64,000 bases of DNA from positions 62,001 to 126,000 of the forward strand of contig JBHGXV010000049.1 of NCBI GenBank assembly GCA_041920505.1, given 5' to 3'. The DNA comes from JBHGXV01 sp041920505. GTDB taxonomy: Bacteria; Bacillota; Bacilli; Brevibacillales; Brevibacillaceae. This document shows, piece after piece, positions 40,306-48,213 of this stretch (positions are counted from its first letter, which is position 1; the number at the start of each line of letters is the position of its first letter). The translations under genes and the position numbers were made by a program. The notes below the pieces were generated by a model that was not told the origin of the DNA, made no database searches, and saw only the letters and a list, made by a program, of their open reading frames with translations.

Positions 40306-41964
40306 CTATTCGTTGACAGCGACGCGCAGCACTTCGTCGATCGTGGTCTGCTCCTGAAGCACCTTCAAAAGGCCGTCGTCGATCAGCAGGATCATGCCGT
40401 TCTTGACGGCGTGGTAGCGGTATTCCTTGGCCGGACGGTTTTCCAGGATCAACCGGCGCAGGCCGTCGTCCACCAGAAGCACCTCGTGGATCGCCAGCCG
40501 CCCCCGGTACCCGGTCATGTTGCAACTGCCGCATCCCTCGCCCTTGACCAGCTTTTGCGGCTTCAATCCCCGCCGCATGAGCAGCGTGCGCTCGTGCTCG
40601 GTCGGTTCCACCTCCCGCTTGCATTCGTTGCAGACGCGCCGCACCAGCCGCTGGGAGACCACGCCGGTCAGCGCGGACGCGACAAGGAACGGATGGATGC
40701 CCATGTCGACCAGCCGGGTGATCGTGCTGGCCGCGTCATTGGTGTGCAAGGTGCTGAGCACCAGGTGGCCGGTAAGCGCAGCGCGGATCGCGATCTCGGC
40801 CGTCTCCAGATCGCGAATCTCCCCGACCATGACGATGTTCGGGTCCTGGCGCAGGATGGCGCGCAGCCCTTTGGCAAAGGTCATGCCTGCGGCGGGATTC
40901 ACTTGCACCTGGTTGATGCCGTCCAGTTGGTACTCCACCGGATCTTCAACCGTGATGATGTTGACTTCCTCGGAATTGAGGTGGTGAAGCCCGGCGTACA
41001 GCGTGGACGTCTTCCCGCTTCCCGTGGGGCCGGTGATCAGCACCAGGCCGCTCGGGCGTTCGATCATGTCCTTGAACAGCTTGTGATTGCGCTTGTTGAA
41101 GCCCAATCGGTCTATATCATTGATCGCCTGGGACAAGTCAAGCAGGCGGAGCACCACTTTTTCTCCGTAGACCGTCGGCAGCGTGGACACGCGAATGTCG
41201 ATCTCTTTCATGTTGACGTCCAGCTTCATCCGGCCGTCCTGCGGAATCCGCCGCTCGGCGATGTTGAGATTGGCCATGATTTTCAGCCGGGCGCTGACGA
41301 TGCCGGACATGTGGCGGGGGAGCGTCCGCTCCGTCCGCAGGACGCCGTCGATGCGGAAGCGCACGCGCAAGTTGTCTTCCTGCGGGTCGAAGTGGATGTC
41401 GCTCGCCCGCGTCTGCACGGCCTGCTGGATCAGTTGGTTGACCAGCCGCACCACCGGCGAATCCTCGTCCACCAGCTCTGTTTCCATCGCCGCCTGGTCG
41501 GTCGGCAAATCCTCCATCAGTTCGTTGACCGACTCCTGCAAACTGTAGTAGCGAATGATGGAGCGCTGGATTTCGTCCTTGGTGGCGATCGCCGGTTCGA
41601 TCTGAAATCCGGTCGACATCCGCAAATCTTCGATGGCGAAGTAATCCAGCGGGTCCACCATCGCCACCATCAGCTTGTTACCGTCTTTTTTGAGCGGAAT
41701 GCACTGGTAGCGTTTGGCCATCGCCTCGGTGATCACGCTGGTCAGCGACTGGTCAAATTTGTACTTGAACAGGCTGACGTGGGGAATGCCGAGCTGGAAC
41801 TCCAGCACCTCGATCAACTGGTTTTCCGATATGTACCCCTGCTGCAGCAGGACGTCCCCCAGCTTCTGCTTGCTGACCTTTTGCTCCTGCAAGGCCTTCT
41901 GCAACTGCTCTTCCGTGATCAACCCGCTTTCGACAAGCAGGTCGCCAAGCCGTTTGCGTATCAT
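40306..41964 (-). CDS. PilB pilus extension ATPase with MshEN domain
   Basis: A 552-residue extension motor. The N-terminus carries the MshEN pattern RLGDLLVESGLITEEQLQ then KLGDVLLQQGYISENQL, which binds cyclic di-GMP in related ATPases. The C-terminal motor has Walker A GPTGSGKTSTLYAGLHHLN, Walker B ILRQDPNIVMVGEIRDLETA and a zinc site (CNECKRE and CGSCNMTGYRGR). The start ATG overlaps the VanW gene stop (ATGA). Confidence 0.95.
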   Translation of the reverse strand: MIRKRLGDLLVESGLITEEQLQKALQEQKVSKQKLGDVLLQQGYISENQLIEVLEFQLGIPHVSLFKYKFDQSLTSVITEAMAKRYQCIPLKKDGNKLMVAMVDPLDYFAIEDLRMSTGFQIEPAIATKDEIQRSIIRYYSLQESVNELMEDLPTDQAAMETELVDEDSPVVRLVNQLIQQAVQTRASDIHFDPQEDNLRVRFRIDGVLRTERTLPRHMSGIVSARLKIMANLNIAERRIPQDGRMKLDVNMKEIDIRVSTLPTVYGEKVVLRLLDLSQAINDIDRLGFNKRNHKLFKDMIERPSGLVLITGPTGSGKTSTLYAGLHHLNSEEVNIITVEDPVEYQLDGINQVQVNPAAGMTFAKGLRAILRQDPNIVMVGEIRDLETAEIAIRAALTGHLVLSTLHTNDAASTITRLVDMGIHPFLVASALTGVVSQRLVRRVCNECKREVEPTEHERTLLMRRGLKPQKLVKGEGCGSCNMTGYRGRLAIHEVLLVDDGLRRLILENRPAKEYRYHAVKNGMILLIDDGLLKVLQEQTTIDEVLRVAVNE

Positions 41965-43565
41965 GGTGTTCCCCCCGTGCCGTTGGATTGGGAGTTCGGC
42001 GTCAACACGGGAATGTCGGCGGGACGCGCCACATTGGGGTCATTGGCAAAGTCACCCAAACCGCCCGACTGAGCCCCGGGCGAAGAGGCGGACGAAGCCG
42101 GCGCGTTTCCGCCGGCGGGCGAGTCGGCGGACGTTCCTCCCGTCGGCCCGAAAATGGCCGTTTGACCGTTGCCGTGATCGAGGATCTGAGTCGGTGTGCC
42201 TATATACACAATACGCGGAATAGGTCTGTAGTAGTCCTTCGACACCAGTTGATCCTTCTCCTGCCCGGATTCGCGTTTTTCTCCCGTGTCTTTGACGCGG
42301 TACACCTGCGCGAGCACGCCTTCTTCCCCGGGCTGTGCCTCCCGTTGCTCGCCGGTGGGCAGCTCGCCGTCGATGAGAAACACCGTCTCGGGCTGGAAGG
42401 TCTCCACGCTTTTTACGACCACATCCGTATCCGTCTTGTCCTGCCGGTTGCCGTACAGGCCGACGACGAGCGCGTTGCCGTCGATCCGCGCGTGGATGTA
42501 GACCGGATGCGCAAACGTGTTTTCCAGCTTCAGGTCCATTTCCCCGTCCCAGATCGCCGCGTCCAGCCCCGGCTTCGCGTACGGCTGCGGCCGCAGGTGC
42601 GCATGCCGCTCGACGATGGCGAGATTGGCTTTGAGTGCCGCCCAGTACAGCGTGGAGGCCGTCTGTCCGATGCCCAGTTGGATGCCGCCTTCCTTGTGTT
42701 TCAGCGGCTCATCCTTTGTCCCGATGTAGCCGCTCCCCTCTCCGAACGGGCCCGCTTCCTTGGCAAAGGAAAAGACCTGGCGGCTGGCGATGACGTGCCC
42801 GTCCAGCCGGGCGACAGCGGCGGCGATGTTTTTTCGCGCGGTCTCAACTCCGGCGGGAAGCGGCGTCGACGCCTGGGCCAACAAGGTGTCGATCTCCTTG
42901 AGCGCATCGCTCATCACCGCCGGCTGCTCCTCCTTCACCGCCAATGCCACCGTCCGGTCCGGCAGGAAACGTCCCAGCGCCAGTTCGATGCTTTTCAGGC
43001 TCTCTTCCACCAGTACGGTTTGTCCCAGGCGGTGCGGCGTAAACCGGATCTGTCCCCCCGCGATCTCTAGTCTGGCGTTGGCCGCGGACTGGTCCGCTTC
43101 ACGCTTGATCGCCTGCAGCCGCTGTTCGGCCGCCTGCCGGTCCCACCGGTACTTCAGCTCCACCGCCGGATTGACCGGCTCATCCAGGAGGCTGTCCCAC
43201 CACTTGCGCCACCCCTGCGCGCGCCGGGAGGTTTCCACGAGCGACTGACAGGTGGCGTCGACGTCGTAGGTCAAACCGATCTCCTGCGGTGTTAGCGTCC
43301 AGGAGCGTTCCGCCGCCGTGAGCCGGATCGGTTTGCTCTCTGCCGCCCGCAGCAGAGCCGAAAGACGCTGCCGCGCTTCCTGCTCTGTCAACGCCCCGAG
43401 CGACAGCCCGCCCACACGGACATCGGGTGCCAGCCTGTCCGGGGCGATTGCCGCTTGGATCGGGCCGCCCGCCAGAAAGGCGAGCGCAATCGACAACAAC
43501 ACCATCAACAGGTAAAGGAAGAGGGCATATGCGCGATCTGTGACGTGTAAGCGAATTCGTTCCAT
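41961..43565 (-). CDS. VanW-family protein with peptidoglycan-binding and G5-like domains
   Basis: A 534-residue exported protein with an N-terminal membrane anchor (YALFLYLLMVLLSIALAFLAGG). Residues about 85-200 look like the YkuD-type peptidoglycan-binding domain. VanW at about 235-370 has VFSFAKEAGPFGEGSGYIG, IGQTASTLYWAALKANLAIVERHAH. A G5-like segment follows (DTDVVVKSVETFQPETVF). The tail is Gly/Ser/Pro-rich. It is wedged in the pilus operon and overlaps pilB. The function of VanW is unknown; wall anchoring or passage of the pilus is an inference. Confidence 0.85.
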   Translation of the reverse strand: MERIRLHVTDRAYALFLYLLMVLLSIALAFLAGGPIQAAIAPDRLAPDVRVGGLSLGALTEQEARQRLSALLRAAESKPIRLTAAERSWTLTPQEIGLTYDVDATCQSLVETSRRAQGWRKWWDSLLDEPVNPAVELKYRWDRQAAEQRLQAIKREADQSAANARLEIAGGQIRFTPHRLGQTVLVEESLKSIELALGRFLPDRTVALAVKEEQPAVMSDALKEIDTLLAQASTPLPAGVETARKNIAAAVARLDGHVIASRQVFSFAKEAGPFGEGSGYIGTKDEPLKHKEGGIQLGIGQTASTLYWAALKANLAIVERHAHLRPQPYAKPGLDAAIWDGEMDLKLENTFAHPVYIHARIDGNALVVGLYGNRQDKTDTDVVVKSVETFQPETVFLIDGELPTGEQREAQPGEEGVLAQVYRVKDTGEKRESGQEKDQLVSKDYYRPIPRIVYIGTPTQILDHGNGQTAIFGPTGGTSADSPAGGNAPASSASSPGAQSGGLGDFANDPNVARPADIPVLTPNSQSNGTGGTP

Positions 43566-43570
43566 TTCCT

Positions 43571-44800
43571 TCACCTCTGTCGCTTCGGCTCATCCCCATC
43601 TTCGGCACCCAGCTCGTCCAACGCCAGCAGCACGTCGGATGCCGATTGGCTGTGTTCGTTTTCCGCGGGCTCCCAAGCTTTCGCCAGCTCGTCACGCATC
43701 GGCACCAGTTCTTCCATCTGCAAGACGGCAGGCGTCTCCTTCATCGCCAGCTTGTCCTCGTGCGCCGGTCTGAGGTAGACGCTATCCGACGGTTCTTTCC
43801 GGGGCGCGGCTACCGTCATCGGCTGTTCTTCCTGAGGACGCTGCCAGGTCTCGTCATCCAAAAGCGACGAGAGGTCGGAGACGAGCAACTCCTCATCCTC
43901 TCTCCAGTCGGACTCGTCCGCCGCCATAGCGGGATGCTCGGGCTTTTCCCCGTCAACTTCGCTCCCCTCGTCCACCAGCCGCTCCAGGGAACGGCGGCGC
44001 AGCCATTCTTCCACCTCATCTTCTGTTTCCGTCAGATCCTGCCCGATGGCCGGGGCGAGGGCGGCGGCGGGTATCGCCGCCGGTTTTTCATGGCTCGCGG
44101 TCGGGTACGCCGCTTCCGCGACCGCTGATTCCGCGACTATCGATTCCTGCTGTGTCTCATCCGCGCCGTCTGCCGCTTGCCCTGCGGTTTGCAGATCGCT
44201 TGCCTGCAACGGCACCTCACCTGCACCGTCCGGCTTCAGCTCCGTTTCTTTCGCCGTCTGCGTCTCGTCTTCGTGTTCTTCGCTCTGCCGGTCGGCTTGC
44301 GACTCGGCGGCATGGGCCAAAAACTGGCGGATCAACTCGTCGATCGCTTCCTGATCGCTGGTGTAGATCGCGCCTTCGGCCGCTTCCTCGGCTCCCGCTT
44401 CGTCCGCGCGGGCAAGCGGGGGCAAGGATGCTGTATGCCTTGCATCCCCTTCCGGTCGGGGCATCACCGTCGTGGACATAAACGCGTCTTGTCCGCTGTC
44501 CGCCGCCAGTGAGGGTTCCTCAAGTGCCGTGGCCGCGTTGTTGACCGACCGCCACAGGTAGACACCCCCCAGCAAAAAGACAACGGCCGCCGCACCGTAC
44601 CAGACGAGCGGAAGCCCCGCTTGGGCGACGCCGAAGAAAAACAGCAACACGCTCAGCATGGCGAACCAGGTCGCCCGGCGAAAGCTCTGTTCGATTCCGA
44701 TCGGCAGGGGCAGCAGCCGTTTGCCGATCAGGGACAAACAACCGCAGATACCCACAGCAATCCATGCTTTAATCAAACCGGCACCGCCTTTTCCTTTCAT
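43571..44800 (-). CDS. Unknown acidic membrane protein leading the pilus operon
   Basis: A 409-residue protein I do not recognise. Residues about 9-95 hold three hydrophobic helices (IKAWIAVGICGCLSLIG, FAMLSVLLFFFGVAQAG, VWYGAAAVVFLLGGVYLW). The remaining 310 residues are a hydrophilic, strongly acidic, low-complexity cytoplasmic or external tail with short helical segments (EAIDELIRQFLAHAAESQ, EVEEWLRRRSLERLVDEG, DLSSLLDDETWQRPQEE). The start at 44800 lacks a clear ribosome site; TTG 44776 after AAGG is an alternative. First gene of the pilus operon, six bases before the VanW gene. Confidence 0.7.
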   Translation of the reverse strand: MKGKGGAGLIKAWIAVGICGCLSLIGKRLLPLPIGIEQSFRRATWFAMLSVLLFFFGVAQAGLPLVWYGAAAVVFLLGGVYLWRSVNNAATALEEPSLAADSGQDAFMSTTVMPRPEGDARHTASLPPLARADEAGAEEAAEGAIYTSDQEAIDELIRQFLAHAAESQADRQSEEHEDETQTAKETELKPDGAGEVPLQASDLQTAGQAADGADETQQESIVAESAVAEAAYPTASHEKPAAIPAAALAPAIGQDLTETEDEVEEWLRRRSLERLVDEGSEVDGEKPEHPAMAADESDWREDEELLVSDLSSLLDDETWQRPQEEQPMTVAAPRKEPSDSVYLRPAHEDKLAMKETPAVLQMEELVPMRDELAKAWEPAENEHSQSASDVLLALDELGAEDGDEPKRQR

Positions 44801-44911
44801 TACAAAAATTTCTGGTTCATTCGACTTATTTCGCGACGACGAATGGTATTTCCTGCCTGTTCACAATATGGTACTTTTTCTTTAGGAGATTCTTGGCAAA
44901 CGTTGCCGCTG

Positions 44912-44941
44912 TTGTCACCGAACCTCAATCCGCGCTATACT
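44912..44941 (+). promoter_or_regulatory. Sigma-A promoter of the minor pilin operon
   Basis: On the plus strand TTGTCA (44912-44917), 18 bases, TATACT (44936-44941). About 180 bases of A-rich leader precede the first gene. The stretch 44801-45127 between the divergent units holds no gene; a second weak -10 TACAAT lies near 45048. Confidence 0.55.
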
Positions 44942-45127
44942 GGATACTCGTCACCATCAAGCCATTCACTGGGTTTCTTTGCCACAATCTTTTTAAAAAA
45001 AGAGCGAAAAAAAACAACTGCAATCTACTACCGTACATCTTACAATAGTCCTAGACACTCTGAAAACAGGAAGGGCAATTTTTCTACAGAAATTTTAAAG
45101 AGAACGTCGAGCAATCGGGGGATGGAC

Positions 45128-45634
45128 GTGGAAAAGACATGGCGCTGCGAGCGCGGCTCTTCGCTGATTGAGGTGATCTTTGCGATACTGGTCATCTCTG
45201 TGATTTCGCTTTCGTTTATCAAGTATTTCTATCAGGCGGAGCAGACGTCCGCCGTCTCCGACCGGAAGCTGATCGCCGCCAATCTGGCGCGGCAAGTGGC
45301 GGAACAGTACAAGACGAGGCCTTTTTCCGACCTCCTGAATCTTGCCGACCCTGACCGGTCAACACCCGGCGCTCCTCCTCCCGCTCCCTACTACGACGAC
45401 AGTCTGCCGGACAACACAGTCAATGGGGTTACCTACCACACATTTGTCGAGGTGCAATCCCTGCGCGAAGACGCCCGTCTGGGGGCTTATGCCGATCGAT
45501 TGCTTCGGCTTCGCGTCACCGTTTTTTGGGATTTGTCGGACAAGAATGACTTCCGCTCCCGTCCGCTTGATTTTCGCAAGCGCATTTCGTCAACGGTGGA
45601 AACATTTATGACAAGAGAGGATCTGCGCCGATGA
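45128..45634 (+). CDS. Minor prepilin, PilV-like
   Basis: A 168-residue prepilin. GTG 45128 has GGGG six bases upstream, better than ATG 45122, which touches that site. Leader MEKTWRCERG then the helix SSLIEVIFAILVISVISLSF with Glu at +5. The body contains no Cys pair. Minor pilins prime pilus assembly and form the tip. It overlaps the next gene by ATGA. Confidence 0.85.
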   Translation: MEKTWRCERGSSLIEVIFAILVISVISLSFIKYFYQAEQTSAVSDRKLIAANLARQVAEQYKTRPFSDLLNLADPDRSTPGAPPPAPYYDDSLPDNTVNGVTYHTFVEVQSLREDARLGAYADRLLRLRVTVFWDLSDKNDFRSRPLDFRKRISSTVETFMTREDLRR

Positions 45635-46272
45635 AAGCACTTCCGCACTGGAAACGCGAAGAAGGATTGAGCCTGGTCGAGTTGCTGGCTGGCTTGCTGC
45701 TGTTTTCGGTAGTCATCACCATGTTGTACGGTGTCCTACTGTCTGCGATCTCCCTTCAGCAAAAGGTGTCGGCGGAAACCAGCTTGCGCAATCATGCCGA
45801 CCTTTTGGTAAACAACATTCTTCAATCGTTGAAAGACATGGATCAAGTCATTGACGTGACAGAATACTTCCGGCAAAAGGGCATTTCTGACACTGACGTC
45901 CCCAGTGCCATCTGGATGACGGAACTGGTCAACGAAGGTACGGAAAGCCAGACGTTCGTTCACTATCTCCTGCTGATTCAGAGAGATTCCGCGCATCCCT
46001 CTGTCTATCATCTAATCCGGGAAACATACACCAATCGGGACACCACGATCAGTGACACCCACCACATCAACGGTGCGATCCATCCTGACAACCAGACGCA
46101 ACTGGACGACTCACAGTATCCCCTTGTGTCCGGCTCACGCATGAATGTCACCTACTACGAAGGATACGAGGTTGAGAGCGTGCTCGACCTGCATGTATGG
46201 ATGGCCAAACTGGGGAAAGATGGCAAGCCGTTGGATCCGTACGAATTTCACAGCCGGATCAACGTGAACTAG
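45631..46272 (+). CDS. Minor prepilin, PilW-like
   Basis: A 213-residue prepilin with leader MKALPHWKREEG and helix LSLVELLAGLLLFSVVITML, Glu at +5. The globular part (about 45-213) is not obviously homologous to a named domain. It is the second gene of the operon, coupled by ATGA to the first and 18 bases from the third. Confidence 0.85.
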   Translation: MKALPHWKREEGLSLVELLAGLLLFSVVITMLYGVLLSAISLQQKVSAETSLRNHADLLVNNILQSLKDMDQVIDVTEYFRQKGISDTDVPSAIWMTELVNEGTESQTFVHYLLLIQRDSAHPSVYHLIRETYTNRDTTISDTHHINGAIHPDNQTQLDDSQYPLVSGSRMNVTYYEGYEVESVLDLHVWMAKLGKDGKPLDPYEFHSRINVN

Positions 46273-46290
46273 CCGAAAGGGGGCAACCGC

Positions 46291-48156
46291 GTGAAGATTG
46301 CCAAGGAAGAGAAAGGATACGCCGCCCTCGTCGCGATTCTGGTAATCCTGCTGTTGACCATCATCGGCACCAACCTGTTGTCTACCGTGATGAGCAGTCT
46401 TGTTCACGTGCGCAAGACGGAATCGCGCGGCGAGGCGGAATATTTTGCCCGGATGGGGATGGACGAGGCAATGGCCCGTCTTTCAAAAGCGATCGAGGAA
46501 GTCAACGAACAGGTCGCCAGCCATCCCGACTGGACGATGGCTCCCTCCGATTCGATTGCCAGTACATATCAGACCATCCTCGACAGCCATTTTCCGATTG
46601 GGGCCAACCAGTTCCAAACGGTAACCGGCCCGAACGGTGAACAGTGGCTCACCTCAGAGCCTGTCACCGTGGACAGCGGTATCAATGGATCGTACGAAAT
46701 CATGGTCAACCGGAAAGTGATCCGCTCGTGGCAGGAGGACTCTCCCTACGTGGAGCGCTTCCTGATTCGCGTCATCGGCAAATCGACATCCGTAATTCCG
46801 GAAACGAAAGTATTAGAAGCAAAAGTATACGTCAACACGTATCCGGGCGAGTTCCATTACGTCCTCTCGTCGCCGGGCCCCATCACCGTCAACGGGGCCG
46901 CCTACGTCGAAGGCGACGCATACGCTGACTCGTTTACCCTGTGGGATCACGCGGAATACTTTTACAACGGTGTCACCTACGAGAAACATACGGCCCAGCC
47001 TACCTCTTATCCCGCGTTTGTCGGAACCATTGGCGTGCCGTACACCACGCAAGAGGATTTGAGAAACAACCGGTTTTTTGCCAAGGATGAGACGGGTGAT
47101 TCCCCGTCAAATTTCGATCCCGACGTAAAGGATATTACCTCTGACTGGTACAAGCGCTTTTCCATGTCGCCGCGGTTGTCCCTGACGATGAAGCCGGATT
47201 TCAATTTGGATGATATGGGGGGTATCGCCGCCATCGTCGATAAAAAGGCTAGCTTCACTGTGGCCTTACCTTTCATAAAGGACCCGTTTCCACGTGACCC
47301 GGAAATAAATCAGCGGTTTGTAGAAGTTGGGTTTAATTCTGAACCAATTAAAGAAAATAGCATTGTCGTGGAAGGCGGTCTTTTGCTGAAAGACAACGCC
47401 ACTCTGGAGTCTGTGAAAGACGTAGAAGTGAACGGTACCTTGTTTATGGAAAAAAACCTGGACGGGGACAAGAGTCTTGCGACGTTGAAGGCCGACCGCA
47501 TCTACATCCACGGAGATAGCAGCTCAAACTCGGCCTCGACCAGCTTAAGTGGCAATCTCGAGGTCGGATCGTACATCTATATCAGGGGAGACGCCGTGAT
47601 TCAGGATCTGCATTTCACGGGGAAGATGTACATCGACGGCAACCTTACGATCCAAGGCAACTTCGATATGAACGGCACCATTTACGTGAACGGCACGGTG
47701 GATATTACAGAGGAAGACGCTTCCGCCAACTGGGACCCCAAACCTGACTCAACCGTTGTGATCTTGTCCTCCGGCAAGATCGAGGCGTACAACCTGAATC
47801 TGTTTAACGATACTCCACGAAAGATGCATGCGTTCCTCTACAGCGAGCAGGACATGACGCTGTACGGGATCGGCAGCAACATGACGTTCATCGGCGGACT
47901 GCACGGCCGATCGATCACGTTGAACGCGGTGAAGGGTACAGTGAATGATTTGGGCAGCGGCACGCTGAGTATCCAAAGTCAGGAGGGGTTGAAACCAAAG
48001 GACTCCCGGCTAAAAATCCTGTTTAACCCGGCTCTGTATGAATCACCTCCTCCGGGATTGCCGACAAGCCGCACAGTCTCGATTACAACCGTTTCGTACG
48101 AATTGGACACGTTCGACGCCGATCATGCCAAAGAGTTATCTCCGGCGTTGCGCTAA
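46291..48156 (+). CDS. PilX-like pilin protein with a beta-helix-like body
   Basis: A 621-residue protein. GTG 46291 follows AAAGGGGG with seven bases between. The N-terminus is PilX-like (EKGYAALVAILVILLLTIIG), a hydrophobic helix lacking a normal Glu+5. The body is beta-rich; residues about 355-490 show short repeats like bactofilin or polymer-forming turns (NATLESVKDVEVNGTLF, KMYIDGNLTIQGNFDMNG, TIYVNGTVDITEE). Such large PilX-type proteins probably cap the pilus or carry adhesive parts. Followed by a bidirectional terminator. Confidence 0.85.
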   Translation: MKIAKEEKGYAALVAILVILLLTIIGTNLLSTVMSSLVHVRKTESRGEAEYFARMGMDEAMARLSKAIEEVNEQVASHPDWTMAPSDSIASTYQTILDSHFPIGANQFQTVTGPNGEQWLTSEPVTVDSGINGSYEIMVNRKVIRSWQEDSPYVERFLIRVIGKSTSVIPETKVLEAKVYVNTYPGEFHYVLSSPGPITVNGAAYVEGDAYADSFTLWDHAEYFYNGVTYEKHTAQPTSYPAFVGTIGVPYTTQEDLRNNRFFAKDETGDSPSNFDPDVKDITSDWYKRFSMSPRLSLTMKPDFNLDDMGGIAAIVDKKASFTVALPFIKDPFPRDPEINQRFVEVGFNSEPIKENSIVVEGGLLLKDNATLESVKDVEVNGTLFMEKNLDGDKSLATLKADRIYIHGDSSSNSASTSLSGNLEVGSYIYIRGDAVIQDLHFTGKMYIDGNLTIQGNFDMNGTIYVNGTVDITEEDASANWDPKPDSTVVILSSGKIEAYNLNLFNDTPRKMHAFLYSEQDMTLYGIGSNMTFIGGLHGRSITLNAVKGTVNDLGSGTLSIQSQEGLKPKDSRLKILFNPALYESPPPGLPTSRTVSITTVSYELDTFDADHAKELSPALR

Positions 48157-48163
48157 TTCTGGA

Positions 48164-48208
48164 TAAAAAAGACCACGATCCCTGCTCATCGGGAATCGTG
48201 GTCTTTTT
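48164..48208. terminator. Bidirectional terminator
   Basis: GACCACGAT/ATCGTGGTC arms with extra CCC/GGG, A6 on one side and T5 on the other. It serves both the plus-strand pilin operon and the convergent VWA gene. Confidence 0.9.
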
Positions 48209-48213
48209 GCGAA

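Noticed and set aside
40267..42072. 601-codon plus-strand ORF opposite pilT and pilB
   Set aside because: Antisense to two intact ATPase genes; Arg/His/Gln-rich and without motifs.
44621..45127. Plus-strand extension of the first minor pilin to 44621
   Set aside because: It would cover the divergent gene and the promoter; the prepilin leader peptide defines a start at 45122-45128.
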